This document shows positions 8,871 through 19,218 of a stretch of DNA of 64,000 nt, one piece after another. The notes under the pieces were generated by a model. The model searched no databases, had not been told where the DNA came from, and saw only the letters and a program-made list of their open reading frames with translations. How positions within the stretch are numbered: position 1 is the stretch's first letter; every line of letters starts with the position of its first letter. Location of the stretch: contig NZ_CP139487.1 in assembly GCF_034259205.1 (NCBI RefSeq), positions 930,001 to 994,000 on the forward strand, written 5' to 3'. The stretch is from Peredibacter starrii (GTDB lineage: Bacteria; Bdellovibrionota; Bacteriovoracia; Bacteriovoracales; Bacteriovoracaceae). The position numbers and the translations under genes are program-made.

Positions 8871-11800
8871 ATGGGATATAAATTGAAATTACGGAACTCT
8901 CACTCCAAATTTCTTAAGACTCTTTGTGCTGCATTCGCAGTCATCAATATTTTTTCTTATGCATATGCAGAATCGTTAAGCTATTCCGGAAGACTTGTTA
9001 ACACAAACGGCTCACCAGTTGTGGGTCCGGTAAATTTAAAATTTGATCTCGCTAGCACGGCCGATACATCAACCATTCTTTGTACTCAGCAAATTTCTAA
9101 CGTTGCTCTGACAAATGGCGTGTTCCATGTGAAGCTTGATTTAAATTGTGGAGCACAAACTTTATCTCAAGTACTCGCTACTATACCATCTCCAGATACG
9201 GCCGCTATTCGAGTAACCAATGAAAGTGCAAGTAAAGCATATTCATTTCAATCTCTTCATGCAGTTCCATCAGCACAAATTGCTCATGGACTCGCAAAGC
9301 TAAATGCTAATAACAATGAAGTTCTAACTTGGACAGGTTCTCAATGGGAACCAAAAGCAATTGTGGGCGCGACAGGTGGAACTGTTACATCAATTGTTGC
9401 TGGATCCGGTTTATCAGGTGGAACAATTACAAACTCGGGAACGATTGCCATTTCAAATAGTGGAGTAACTGATTCTCATCTCGCTGGTGGAATCACACGA
9501 AGTAAAATGGCCAATGGTACTGCCAATTATGTTCTGGTGAATGATGCTTCAGGAGTAATGGGTGAAGTTGCACAGCTTCCTCTGACTAGTGGTGGTACCG
9601 GATCAAATACGGCCGCTGGAGCTCGAACTAATCTTGGTCTTGGTACAGCGGCCGTGGCCAATATTGGTGATGGACCAGGAAATGTAATGTCTGCCTCAGC
9701 AGTTCCTAATTGCTTGGCGAGTGAAAAACTTCAAATGAGTGTTGGTCCGGTTTATTCTTGGACCTGTGTTCAGGATAATGATTCACTCGATGGAACTAAA
9801 CTTCCTCTCGGTGGCGGTACGATGAGTGGTGCCATTGCCATGGGGAACAATCAAATTACAGGTCTTGCGGCTCCTGCACTCGGAACAGATGCTGCTACCA
9901 AAGATTATGTAGATACTAAAGTTGGTGCGGCCCCTGGAGATAATCTTGGTAACCACACCGCCACGACAAACTTGTCACTGGGAACTAATAGAATTTTTGT
10001 AGGTGATGGTGCTTGGAATACTCCATCAATTTCTTTCACGAGTAGTACTAATACTGGTATTGCTCAGAATGGTGGTAATATGACATTCACTTCTAGTGGC
10101 AGTCTTGCAATGACTCTTTCTGGAAGTTCACTTAATCTCAATGGTTCTTTTTCTCCATACATGAGGTTGGGAGGGGGAGTTTTTGATTCTTCAAATCCTG
10201 CCTATTCTTTCGGCGGCGATCCAGACACAGGGATGTTTAACTTATCTACGAACATTCTTGGTTTCACCACTGGTGGTGTGGAGAAAATGAGAATTCTCTC
10301 CACCGGTGAAGTGGCCATCGGTAAATCAACAGCAGCTGGCAAAGTTGATGTCGCTGGTGATATTGCCCTCGACGGAAAATTGAGAGTTAAATCGGACTCT
10401 GCAAATTATGTTGAATTCAGAGCTCCGGCGAGCCTTGGGGCAACTACAACCTATACGTTTCCTGCTACTGCAGGGACTTCAGGTTATGCTCTCACCACAA
10501 ATGGTTCAGGTATATTGTCGTGGTCACCAGTTGCAACAACCGCTTCAACGATTGGTGGAGATCTTTCAGGAACAATTGCCAACGCTCAGTTAGTTGCTAA
10601 TTCAGTTGGTACTTCTGAGATCGCAGATGCTTCGGTCACATATTCTAAACTTAGTTTAACTGATGGAGATATTCCTCAAGCGAAAGTCGCCAATCTTGTA
10701 AATGATTTGGCCGGGAAGCAACCGCTTATTGCTGCTGGAACAATGGCACAATATTGGAGAGGAGACAAAACCTGGCAGACGCTAAACACATCAGTTGTGC
10801 CTGAAGGAACAAATCTCTATTTCTTGGATTCAAGAGTTCGCACGGCCCTCATGAGTGGTTATGCAGTTGGATCTGCAGTACCACTTGATGCTACAGATAC
10901 TTTAATTGAAGCACTTGGAAAGCTTGAGGCGCAAATCATCGCCAATGATGCTGCCTTTGATAGTTCTGGAATCTGGAGTAAAAACTCATCAAATGTTTAC
11001 TATACTAGTGGATATGTCGGAGTAGGAACGAGTACTCCCATCTCTCCTTTGAATGTCGAAAAAACCTACACTGTGAATTCGACCGATGAAGAGTATGGAA
11101 TGTATGTTAAGACAGCATTTCAAGAGAACAGCACGAATTGGAAGGCCGGAATACGTGCCAATACATATCCAGCTCATGCAAGTGGCTCACTTACAAAAAT
11201 CATTGGTATGCAGTCTTTAATCCAAGGTGGAGTAAGCGGAGGAACGACGACAGATGCTAGTGCAGTTTGGAGTCGAGTTGATACAGTGACAGGACAAACC
11301 ATCACAAATGCATATGGTTTTTATGTGGAAAACGGAGCGGGAACAGGTTCGCCAATCAACCAGTTCGGTCTATATGTTCAGGCCCTAACAAAAGGCTCTG
11401 CGGATAATTTTGCGATTTATACCAGTGGTGGCACTAAAAGTTATTTTGGAGGTAATGTTGGTATTGGAACAACTGCTCCTCAAGCTGCCTTGGATGTAAA
11501 TGGTGGTATCAAACTCGGATCGATGACAACTTGCGGGGCCGCTCAAGAAGGTTCTCAGCGTTATAATTCTACTCTTAAAATCATGGAGTTTTGTAATGGC
11601 ACTGTTTGGGGAGCCATTGGAGCTCCGGCCATTCCAACCGGTGCAATCATGGCCTTTGATTTAACTTCTTGTCCATCAGGTTGGAGTGAATACACAGTTG
11701 CTCGCGGACGCTTCCTTCGCGGTATCGACAATGGTGCTGGACAAGATCCAAGTGGTACACGAGCTCCTGGTAGCTATCAAGCTGATGCTGTTCAAGATCA

Positions 11801-12005
11801 CACTCACCATGTAACTGGTGAAGGTGGGGGTTATAACAACGTGGTTGCTTTCCAAGATACCAACCCTGATTCAACCTACGGCTCAGGTGGAAACCCTGGA
11901 AGCCGTGGTGATGTTTATATTGGTGTTGGTCCAATGAGAACAGGTAACACCGCCGTTGAGACTCGTCCTCGAAACGTGGCCGTTCTCTATTGTCGAAAGA
12001 ATTAA
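8871..12005 (+). CDS. MAT-like fibre/adhesin protein A with tail-collar-like C terminus
   Basis: A 1044-residue secreted protein. The signal peptide ends near 'AYAYA' style residues 28-33; then comes the island's shared N-terminal module (34 to about 260: '[19 protein letters not shown]', 'LTNGVFHVKLDLNCG', 'LTWTG.QWEPK', '[18 protein letters not shown]'). Central modules resemble phage tail fibres ('GGTMSGAIAMGNNQITGL', 'QYWRGDKTW', 'VGIGTTAP'). Residues about 922-1044 resemble a phage tail-collar/fibre tip ('PSGWSEY', 'RGRFLRGID', 'HTHHVTG', 'ETRPRNVAVLYC'). There is no S74 domain. Start is uncertain: ATG 8871 has a weak site, while TTG 8883 is six bases after GGGA in a leader shared with the gene at 19219. 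Trimerisation and prey or surface binding are inferred from MAT and phage fibre relatives. Confidence 0.85.
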   Translation: MGYKLKLRNSHSKFLKTLCAAFAVINIFSYAYAESLSYSGRLVNTNGSPVVGPVNLKFDLASTADTSTILCTQQISNVALTNGVFHVKLDLNCGAQTLSQVLATIPSPDTAAIRVTNESASKAYSFQSLHAVPSAQIAHGLAKLNANNNEVLTWTGSQWEPKAIVGATGGTVTSIVAGSGLSGGTITNSGTIAISNSGVTDSHLAGGITRSKMANGTANYVLVNDASGVMGEVAQLPLTSGGTGSNTAAGARTNLGLGTAAVANIGDGPGNVMSASAVPNCLASEKLQMSVGPVYSWTCVQDNDSLDGTKLPLGGGTMSGAIAMGNNQITGLAAPALGTDAATKDYVDTKVGAAPGDNLGNHTATTNLSLGTNRIFVGDGAWNTPSISFTSSTNTGIAQNGGNMTFTSSGSLAMTLSGSSLNLNGSFSPYMRLGGGVFDSSNPAYSFGGDPDTGMFNLSTNILGFTTGGVEKMRILSTGEVAIGKSTAAGKVDVAGDIALDGKLRVKSDSANYVEFRAPASLGATTTYTFPATAGTSGYALTTNGSGILSWSPVATTASTIGGDLSGTIANAQLVANSVGTSEIADASVTYSKLSLTDGDIPQAKVANLVNDLAGKQPLIAAGTMAQYWRGDKTWQTLNTSVVPEGTNLYFLDSRVRTALMSGYAVGSAVPLDATDTLIEALGKLEAQIIANDAAFDSSGIWSKNSSNVYYTSGYVGVGTSTPISPLNVEKTYTVNSTDEEYGMYVKTAFQENSTNWKAGIRANTYPAHASGSLTKIIGMQSLIQGGVSGGTTTDASAVWSRVDTVTGQTITNAYGFYVENGAGTGSPINQFGLYVQALTKGSADNFAIYTSGGTKSYFGGNVGIGTTAPQAALDVNGGIKLGSMTTCGAAQEGSQRYNSTLKIMEFCNGTVWGAIGAPAIPTGAIMAFDLTSCPSGWSEYTVARGRFLRGIDNGAGQDPSGTRAPGSYQADAVQDHTHHVTGEGGGYNNVVAFQDTNPDSTYGSGGNPGSRGDVYIGVGPMRTGNTAVETRPRNVAVLYCRKN

Positions 12006-12087
12006 TTTGTTAAGTGTGATGACATTGCACTCATCCTCAATTTTAAAATTCCGCTTGTCATAATATGCTAATTTGTAAAATTTTCTT

Positions 12088-12115
12088 TAAAAAATTCCAA
12101 ACTTTCAGTCGATAT
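12088..12115 (+). promoter_or_regulatory. Weak sigma-28-like promoter of fibre gene B
   Basis: TAAA at 12088-12091, 16 bases, then GTCGATAT at 12108-12115. It has the island's spacing but two mismatches in the -10 element. The predicted leader is about 32 bases. Confidence 0.4.
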
Positions 12116-12153
12116 ATCTTCTGAATTTTAAACCGTCTCAAGGAATGCCTGAA

Positions 12154-15100
12154 ATGGGCGCTAGATATCAACTGGGAATTTTCTTTTTTCTCATTTCAAC
12201 TGCGCAGGCAGGAGATTCTCTTAGCTACTCTGGCCGAATTGTGAATACAAATGGTTCTCCTGTTGTCGGTCCGGTAAATTTAAAATTTGAACTCGCCAAC
12301 TCTGTTGATTCAACTAATATTCTCTGCTCTCAGCAAATCACTAACGTTTCCCTAACAAACGGTGTGTTTCACGTAAAGTTAGATTTAAATTGTGGGGCCT
12401 CCACTCTGAATCAAGTGCTGAGCGCCATTCCTTCGACTGAAACTCCGATCATTCGTGTAACAAATGAAACTGCAGGGAAAACATATTCCTTTCAGGCGCT
12501 GCACTCAGTTCCTTCTGCTCAAATTGCTCATGGACTTGCAAAATTAAATGCAAACAATAATGAAGTTCTTACCTGGACAGGTGCGAAGTGGGAACCTAAA
12601 CCAGTTAGTGGTGCCGCTGGCGGAACAGTCACAGAAATCATTGCCGGCTCCGGTCTCTCAGGTGGGACAATCACAAACTCTGGAACTATCTCAATTGCAT
12701 CTGGTGGGGTAGCGAATTCTCATCTTGCTGGGGGAATTGTTCGTTCCAAACTTGTAAGTGGAACCGCTAATTATGTGTTAATCAATGACGGGTCTGGGAA
12801 CATAAGTGAAGTGGCACAACTTCCTCTCTCACAAGGTGGTACAGGTGCTAATACCGCCGCGAATGCTCGAACAAATTTAGGATTAGGTTCTGCTGCAACG
12901 GCAACTATTGGCTATGCGGCCGGAAATGTTTTGCCTTCGGATAATATTCCGGTTTGTCTCCCAACTCAGAAACTACAGTTTACAGGATTAGGTCCAACTT
13001 ATTGGGGATGTGCCGCCGATGTAGATACGACATCTGATCCAACTAAGTTACCACTCGCAGGTGGTGTAATGACCGGTGAAATTAATATGGGAGTGAATAA
13101 GATTATTAATCTTGGAGCACCGATTAATCTTACTGATGCCGCCACAAAGGCCTATGTCGATAACCAAGTTGGAAGTGTTAGCAGTGGAGTGACTGGAGCA
13201 TGGGTGAGCGTGCCTCTTTCTGATACTGATGAATATGACCTTAATTGCCGTTATCAGTTTACTATCTCAGGTAGTGTTATCGTGGCAAACGTGGTGCGAA
13301 CCAATGCGATTCAACATATCTTCAATACGATGAATAGTAATACTACAATGACGTATTATTCTGTGCCTAACACTAACAAAGCGACTGCTCAATATCATCA
13401 GGACAACTGGTCGAACAATCAAATCTCCGCAAACATGACTGTAACTAGTGTGATGAAAAACTGCGGACCTACCACTCCGGTTCCGAACTCGATTGTTGAT
13501 GCTGATACCGGCACTCGAATCCAGGTAGAAGCCTCATCGAATGAAAACAGTATCCGTTTTGATACGGACGGAACGCAGAAGATGATCATCAACGCTACCG
13601 GAGAAGTGGGGATTGGAACTACGACTCCTGTCGATAAATTAGATGTGGTAGGAAACGTTGCTCTTACAGGTAAACTAAGACTAAAATCAACTACCGCCAA
13701 CTTTGTAGAACTTAAAGCTCCAAACGCGTTGGCCGCGACTTTGATTTTTAATCTACCTGGAGTGGCCGGAACTTCAGGGCAGGCCCTCGTTACTGATGGC
13801 GCAGGAAATTTATCATGGGCGACAGTTGCAACCAGTGCCACTGCCGTGGGTGGCGATCTCTCTGGAACAGTATCAAATGCGCAGATTCTTGCTGGCTCAA
13901 TAGTGGATGCGGACATTTCTGCCAGCGCCGCCATTGCTCAGTCTAAAATCAGTGGTCTTGCCTCCTCTCTTTCAGGAAAAGAGCCAACCATTACTGCTGG
14001 TACAGCGGCCCAGTATTGGAGAGGAGATAAGTCCTGGCAGACACTAAATGGTGTTGCTGTTGGAAATACGGCGGTCGGAAATATTGCGGCCACAAATGTG
14101 CAGGCGGCAATCAACGAATTAGATTCTGAAAAGCAACCTCTCATTATTGCAGGAACCACTGCTCAGTACTATCGCGGTGACAAAACCTGGAGTTCATTAC
14201 AAAGTGATGTCCAAGCTTTAGTCATGAATGGATTTGCAGTAGGAACGAATACTGCGCTTTCGAGTAGTGATACTCTTTCTGGGGCCCTCGGAAAACTTCA
14301 AGCTCAGATCAGTGCAAACCTCACAGCTTTTAATAATACCGCACAATGGAGTGAAAACGGAACCAGCGCTTATTACAATACTGGGAACGTAGGGATAGGA
14401 ACATCGGCTCCCGCTCAAAAGCTTCACATTAATAGTGGTAACATTCGAGTTGATAATGGCTCAAATGCGACTATCTTCAACAGCGGTGGTATGTACTTTA
14501 GTGGGGTGCCTGGAGCAGGAACTCATACTAATTATGTATTTCGTCCAGGTTGGGGAAGTGGTGCCAATACTCTTGCAACAATAACAGTTCAGAATGCAAA
14601 TACATCAGGTGGATATAACAACTGTGTTCATTTATCGAGTTATGGACCTTCATACTTCAGTTGTGGCGCCGTAGGTATAGGAACTGCCAGTCCTCAATCT
14701 GACTTAGATGTGAATGGAAGAATTCGAGTATCAGGCTCATCGCAACCAACTATGGAAATATATAATTCTGGAGCACCTGCAAACCAACGCTGGACTGAAT
14801 TGTTTAGTGGTACTGACGGAGTCGTTGTTTTAAGGACAATGAATGATGCATACACGTCCGGTGCTACGATTTTTCATTCACACAGAAATGCCGGAACACA
14901 TACCATTGATTATACTGTATTGGATGGAGATGTCGGAATTGGTTTTCGGCCTAGTTACAAATTTCACGCAAACGGTGTCGTCGCCGGAGTAGGTGCTTAC
15001 GTTAATGCTTCAGACAGAAGATTAAAGAAAAATATCAAACCGATTTCTGATGCAGAAAAATTACTAACTTTGCAAGGTGTATACTTTGATTGGCGACAGG

Positions 15101-15396
15101 ACGAATTCCCAAAAATGAATTTTGAGCAGGCCAATGATATGGGAGTAATCGCTCAAGAAGTGGAAAAAGTTTTTCCTGAAGCAGTAAAGACAGATAAGCA
15201 GGGTTACAAATCGGTAGCGTATTCCAAGCTCATTGCTCCTCTGATTGAAGTCACGAAAAATGAGCATCAAAAGATCAAGTCCCTTGAGCAAAAAGTTAGC
15301 TCTCTCTCAACTGCTAACGAACAACTTAGAAAAGAAAATGCCCTCATCAAAGGATATATTTGCTCTAAAGATCCTAAAGCGCTTTTGTGTAAATGA
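12154..15396 (+). CDS. MAT-like fibre/adhesin protein B with Peptidase_S74 chaperone domain
   Basis: A 1080-residue secreted fibre protein. The signal peptide (about 1-20, ending 'STAQA') is followed by the shared N-terminal module ('SLSYSGRIVNTNGSPVVGP') to about residue 250. A segment around 350-450 is unique to this copy ('TDEYDLNCRYQFTISGS') and resembles a small beta domain. Further on are modules shared with protein D ('LRLKSTTAN.VELKAP', 'SIVDADISASAAIAQ', 'QYWRGDKSWQTLN') and phage-like 'VGIGT.AP' repeats. A C-terminal Peptidase_S74 intramolecular chaperone domain starts near 951 ('SDRRLKKNIKPI', 'MGVIAQEVEKVFPEAV') and ends in a coiled coil and a two-Cys tail. ATG 12154 was preferred because AAGGA lies nine bases upstream; ATG 12145 abuts it. 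S74 domains fold fibres as trimers and may be cleaved off at the conserved Ser. Confidence 0.87.
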   Translation: MGARYQLGIFFFLISTAQAGDSLSYSGRIVNTNGSPVVGPVNLKFELANSVDSTNILCSQQITNVSLTNGVFHVKLDLNCGASTLNQVLSAIPSTETPIIRVTNETAGKTYSFQALHSVPSAQIAHGLAKLNANNNEVLTWTGAKWEPKPVSGAAGGTVTEIIAGSGLSGGTITNSGTISIASGGVANSHLAGGIVRSKLVSGTANYVLINDGSGNISEVAQLPLSQGGTGANTAANARTNLGLGSAATATIGYAAGNVLPSDNIPVCLPTQKLQFTGLGPTYWGCAADVDTTSDPTKLPLAGGVMTGEINMGVNKIINLGAPINLTDAATKAYVDNQVGSVSSGVTGAWVSVPLSDTDEYDLNCRYQFTISGSVIVANVVRTNAIQHIFNTMNSNTTMTYYSVPNTNKATAQYHQDNWSNNQISANMTVTSVMKNCGPTTPVPNSIVDADTGTRIQVEASSNENSIRFDTDGTQKMIINATGEVGIGTTTPVDKLDVVGNVALTGKLRLKSTTANFVELKAPNALAATLIFNLPGVAGTSGQALVTDGAGNLSWATVATSATAVGGDLSGTVSNAQILAGSIVDADISASAAIAQSKISGLASSLSGKEPTITAGTAAQYWRGDKSWQTLNGVAVGNTAVGNIAATNVQAAINELDSEKQPLIIAGTTAQYYRGDKTWSSLQSDVQALVMNGFAVGTNTALSSSDTLSGALGKLQAQISANLTAFNNTAQWSENGTSAYYNTGNVGIGTSAPAQKLHINSGNIRVDNGSNATIFNSGGMYFSGVPGAGTHTNYVFRPGWGSGANTLATITVQNANTSGGYNNCVHLSSYGPSYFSCGAVGIGTASPQSDLDVNGRIRVSGSSQPTMEIYNSGAPANQRWTELFSGTDGVVVLRTMNDAYTSGATIFHSHRNAGTHTIDYTVLDGDVGIGFRPSYKFHANGVVAGVGAYVNASDRRLKKNIKPISDAEKLLTLQGVYFDWRQDEFPKMNFEQANDMGVIAQEVEKVFPEAVKTDKQGYKSVAYSKLIAPLIEVTKNEHQKIKSLEQKVSSLSTANEQLRKENALIKGYICSKDPKALLCK

Positions 15397-15433
15397 TTGA
15401 TTTTACAAAGAGTGAACACTGTTAAACACTTCT

Positions 15434-15460
15434 TAATTTATTCCTTGGAAATCCCGATAA
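15434..15460 (+). promoter_or_regulatory. Sigma-28 (FliA)-type promoter of fibre gene C
   Basis: TAAT at 15434-15437, 15 bases, then CCCGATAA at 15453-15460. The transcript would start near 15467, after the TTG at 15465, which argues for the downstream ATG at 15495. Confidence 0.6.
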
Positions 15461-15494
15461 GACTTTGAGAAATCAAAGGATTAGACCCAAAAAA

Positions 15495-18400
15495 ATGGGA
15501 AAACTCTCACGCGTCTTTTATCATTTCTTATGTGGCTCTCTCATCGCCATCATCTCCGCTGCCTATGCGGAGTCGTTAAGTTATTCCGGCCGTCTGGTTA
15601 ACACAAATGGTTCACCAGTTATGGGCCCTGTAGATTTGAAATTTGATCTCGCAAGCACGGCAAATACATCGACTATTCTTTGTACTCAACAAATCACAAA
15701 CGTTTCACTTACTAATGGTGTCTTCCATGTGAAATTAGATTTGAATTGTGGTGCTCAAACTCTTTCTCAAGTGTTGGGTTCAATTATTTCACCGGATGCT
15801 GCCGCCATTAGAGTGACGAATGAAACTGCAAGTAAATCATATTCATTTCAGTCGCTACATTCAGTTCCATCGGCGGAAATCGCTCATGGTCTTTCAAAGT
15901 TAAATGCGAATAACAATGAAGTACTCACTTGGACTGGTTCTAAATGGGAACCAAAACCTATCGTTGGCGCGACTGGTGGTACGGTTACTGACATTACTGC
16001 AGGAACAGGATTATCAGGTGGAACGATTACGAACTCAGGTACTATAGCCATTGCAAATGGCGGAGTAACTGATACACATCTTGCCGGAAATATTTCTCGC
16101 TCTAAACTCGCTGCCGGGACCGCCAACTCAGTAGTTGTAACGAATGGTTCAGGAGTGATGACTGAAGTTTCACAACTTCCAGTTTCAAATGGTGGTACGG
16201 GCTCTTCAACTGCGGCCGGTGCGCGTACGAATTTAGGATTGGGTGATGCTGCTGTTGCGACGATTGGTTACGGTGCTGGTCAAGTTATGCCAGGCGAAGT
16301 TCCCATGTGTCTTTCTCATCAAAAACTTCAGATGAATTTAGGGCCAACGTTTTGGTCATGTGTGAATGATAATGATTCTCTGGATGCTACTAAACTTCCT
16401 CTTACTGGTGGAACAATGAGTGGCGCCATTGCGATGGGGAACAATCAAATCACAGGACTTGCGGCCCCGACGCTTGGAACCGATGCTGCGACTAAAGACT
16501 ATGTTGATACGAAAGTCTCTACTGCTCCTGGAGATAATCTCGGTAACCACACAGCAACAACTAATCTCGCTCTTGGATCTAACAACATTACTGGTGTTGG
16601 CACAATTTCTATTGCTAATGGTGCATGGAATTCGCCAAGCATCAACTTTACAAGTTCACCTTCAACAGGTTTCTTCAATAATGGTGGAATCATAGGATTT
16701 TCTGCTAACGGAAGTCTTTCTATGAATCTTTCATCGTCAACCCTGATTATGAATGGTTCATTTGCTCCTTACCTGCGTCTTGGTGGTGGAACTTTTAATG
16801 CTTCAAATCCAACTTATGCATTTAATGGAGATCCCGATACAGGGATATTCAATCTTTCGACTGACATTCTTGGCTTCACAACTGGTGGAGTCGAAAAAAT
16901 GCGTATTCTCGCTACCGGTGAAGTTGCGATTGGTAAATCAACAGCAGCAGGAAAACTTGATGTTGCCGGAGATGTTGCCCTGGAAGGTGCAGTAAGATTT
17001 AAGTCTGATAACGCAAACTATGTAACACTGAAAGCTCCAGCATCTCTGGGTGCTACTTTCAATTATACTCTTCCATTGACGGCTCCAACTGCGGGCCAAG
17101 TTCTTTCATCAAGTGCTGCTGGTGTTATGTCCTGGATCACACCAACTTCTTCTCCGATTACGACTGTCTTCGGAAGGACAGGGGCGGTGACTGCTACGGC
17201 CGGTGATTACTCTGGTGCTCTTATTACAAATACTCCAGCAGGAACAATTGCTGCCTCTACTGTACAAGGTGCAATTGATGAACTGGCGGCCGAAAAGCAA
17301 GCGGCAGATGCCACGCTGACTTCACTCGCTGCCTATAATACGAATGGAATCTTAGTTCAAACTGCAGCTGATACTTTCGCTGGCAGAAGTATTTCTGGTG
17401 TCGCAAATAGAACGTCAGTAACAAATGGTAATGGAGTTTCAGGTAACCCAACAGTAGACATTGATACTAATCTTCTTCCTTCACCTGCTGGTGGAGACGC
17501 TGGAAAATTTTTAAAAGCTTCTGGTGCCAATGCTTCTGCGTGGACCGCTCTGGCGGCCTTAGATATTACAAGTGCTCTGGGATTCACACCTGTTAATAAA
17601 GCAGGGGACACTTTAAGTTCCGGTACTTTCAGTTTTGGTGGGACAAGCCTTCTTCAAGTCACAAATAATCCCGTCAACGCTACTGATGTAACCAACAAAC
17701 AGTATGTGGATGGACAAATTTCAGGAGCAGGAAACCAATGGGGTCTTGCAAGTGGTAATGTTTATCGAAGCACAGGTAACGTAGGGATTGGAACTTCAAC
17801 TCCGGGTGCTCAGATTGAAGTGAGTGCAGTCAATTTGAGTCCTCGAGTAAAAGTCGTAAATACTTCAAGTTCAGGTGTAAGGTATCCAGGTTTTTCTGGA
17901 GTTAACTTCACTGGCGGTACTGCAGGATTTCCTGTTTTGGATTTATTAAACTCTCGCGGTACTGAGGCAGCTCCACTTCCAATCGTATTGGGTGACCCAT
18001 TAGGGGCAGTGACAGCAATGGGAAACCAGAATTCTGGAAGTACGGCCTTCACGAATGCCGCTCAGATTTATTTTTCGGCGGATGGAAACTTTTCCGCAAC
18101 AAGCACACCTGCAAATATCTACTTCCGAACGACTCCGGCCGGAGCAGTCAATAACGTAAACCGAATGACGATTACCTCGGGGGGCCTGGTCGGAATTGGT
18201 AACTCATCTCCAAATGCTTTACTTTCGTTAGGTGATGGCACCAGTGGTGATAAATTACTTAGAATAAATGAAACCTCTGCCACTCACAAACGCGCCTCTA
18301 TGATGCTTGGACAATGGGAGATTGGACAGGATTCTCAACCTAACAATACACGCGATTTTTTTATTTTTGATGGCTTTCAATCTCAGCAACGTCTCGTCAT

Positions 18401-19121
18401 TGGAAGTTCTGGGAATGTCGGTTTAGGCGTTAATAACCCTTCATATAAACTTCATGTCGGTCCAGGTAACTTCTTTCTAGAAAGTGGTCACCTTTTTGTT
18501 CGTCATAACAGTAATGAAGGTGGTGCGGTTCGTATTCAAAACATGCAGAAAACCGGAGCGCTTGTTAATGATTGGGTCATATATAACATGACGGGTGGAT
18601 ATAATAATGGACTTGCATTTTGGAGATACGCGGCCGATGGAACAAATCTAGGTCCTTCGATGAACTTACATGATAATGGAAACGTAGGTATCGGTACCAG
18701 TGCTCCTTCTGAAAGACTTGAAGTCATGGGTAACGTAAAAGGTGTGGCATTTCTCAATACATCAGACCGTCGCTTAAAAAGAGATATCGCGAGCATTCAA
18801 GATCCAATTGAAAAGATCAAACAACTTCATGGTGTAACTTATAAATGGAAGGAGAGTGGTGAGAAGTCAGTGGGCTTCATCGCTCAAGAAGTAGAAAAAG
18901 TATTTCCAGAATTGGTAAGAACAGACAAAGTAACTGGCATGAAATCAGTCCAATACTCAAACCTTGTGGCGGTGTTAGTTGAAGGTTTTAAAAAGCAATA
19001 CGATCAAGGTGAGAAAGAAAAAGCAGAGCTTAAAAAAGAAATCGATCGCCTTAAGGCCGAAAACGAAGAGACCAATCGTAGACTAGATAGAATTGAAAAG
19101 GCCCTCCAGAAACACCCATAA
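15495..19121 (+). CDS. MAT-like fibre/adhesin protein C with Peptidase_S74 chaperone domain
   Basis: A 1208-residue secreted fibre protein: signal peptide (about 1-25, ending 'SAAYA'), shared N-terminal module, then modules shared with A ('MGNNQITGLAAP', 'FTTGGVEKMRIL') and, after about residue 550, a long block shared with E ('VFGRTGAV', '[19 protein letters not shown]', 'ALGFTPVNKAGDT'). Several 'VGIGT' repeats precede a copy-specific tip region (about 775-1080). A Peptidase_S74 domain begins near 1088 ('SDRRLKRDIASI', 'VGFIAQEVEKVFPELV') and ends in a heptad-rich coiled coil ('KKEIDRLKAENEETNRRL'). ATG 15495 was chosen because the sigma-28 start site falls after TTG 15465; AAAGGA is 14 bases away, longer than ideal. 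Function is inferred as for protein A. Confidence 0.86.
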   Translation: MGKLSRVFYHFLCGSLIAIISAAYAESLSYSGRLVNTNGSPVMGPVDLKFDLASTANTSTILCTQQITNVSLTNGVFHVKLDLNCGAQTLSQVLGSIISPDAAAIRVTNETASKSYSFQSLHSVPSAEIAHGLSKLNANNNEVLTWTGSKWEPKPIVGATGGTVTDITAGTGLSGGTITNSGTIAIANGGVTDTHLAGNISRSKLAAGTANSVVVTNGSGVMTEVSQLPVSNGGTGSSTAAGARTNLGLGDAAVATIGYGAGQVMPGEVPMCLSHQKLQMNLGPTFWSCVNDNDSLDATKLPLTGGTMSGAIAMGNNQITGLAAPTLGTDAATKDYVDTKVSTAPGDNLGNHTATTNLALGSNNITGVGTISIANGAWNSPSINFTSSPSTGFFNNGGIIGFSANGSLSMNLSSSTLIMNGSFAPYLRLGGGTFNASNPTYAFNGDPDTGIFNLSTDILGFTTGGVEKMRILATGEVAIGKSTAAGKLDVAGDVALEGAVRFKSDNANYVTLKAPASLGATFNYTLPLTAPTAGQVLSSSAAGVMSWITPTSSPITTVFGRTGAVTATAGDYSGALITNTPAGTIAASTVQGAIDELAAEKQAADATLTSLAAYNTNGILVQTAADTFAGRSISGVANRTSVTNGNGVSGNPTVDIDTNLLPSPAGGDAGKFLKASGANASAWTALAALDITSALGFTPVNKAGDTLSSGTFSFGGTSLLQVTNNPVNATDVTNKQYVDGQISGAGNQWGLASGNVYRSTGNVGIGTSTPGAQIEVSAVNLSPRVKVVNTSSSGVRYPGFSGVNFTGGTAGFPVLDLLNSRGTEAAPLPIVLGDPLGAVTAMGNQNSGSTAFTNAAQIYFSADGNFSATSTPANIYFRTTPAGAVNNVNRMTITSGGLVGIGNSSPNALLSLGDGTSGDKLLRINETSATHKRASMMLGQWEIGQDSQPNNTRDFFIFDGFQSQQRLVIGSSGNVGLGVNNPSYKLHVGPGNFFLESGHLFVRHNSNEGGAVRIQNMQKTGALVNDWVIYNMTGGYNNGLAFWRYAADGTNLGPSMNLHDNGNVGIGTSAPSERLEVMGNVKGVAFLNTSDRRLKRDIASIQDPIEKIKQLHGVTYKWKESGEKSVGFIAQEVEKVFPELVRTDKVTGMKSVQYSNLVAVLVEGFKKQYDQGEKEKAELKKEIDRLKAENEETNRRLDRIEKALQKHP

Positions 19122-19160
19122 ATCCAATAACTTACAATGGTTATTAAGCCGTTCTTTAAT

Positions 19161-19188
19161 TAAATAACTTTCTTTAAAATGCCGATAA
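19161..19188 (+). promoter_or_regulatory. Sigma-28 (FliA)-type promoter of fibre gene D, perfect -10
   Basis: TAAA at 19161-19164, 16 bases, then GCCGATAA at 19181-19188, identical to the E. coli FliA -10 consensus. This is the best example in the island. Confidence 0.72.
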
Positions 19189-19218
19189 GACTTCTGAAAT
19201 ATCAATGGGATATAACCG

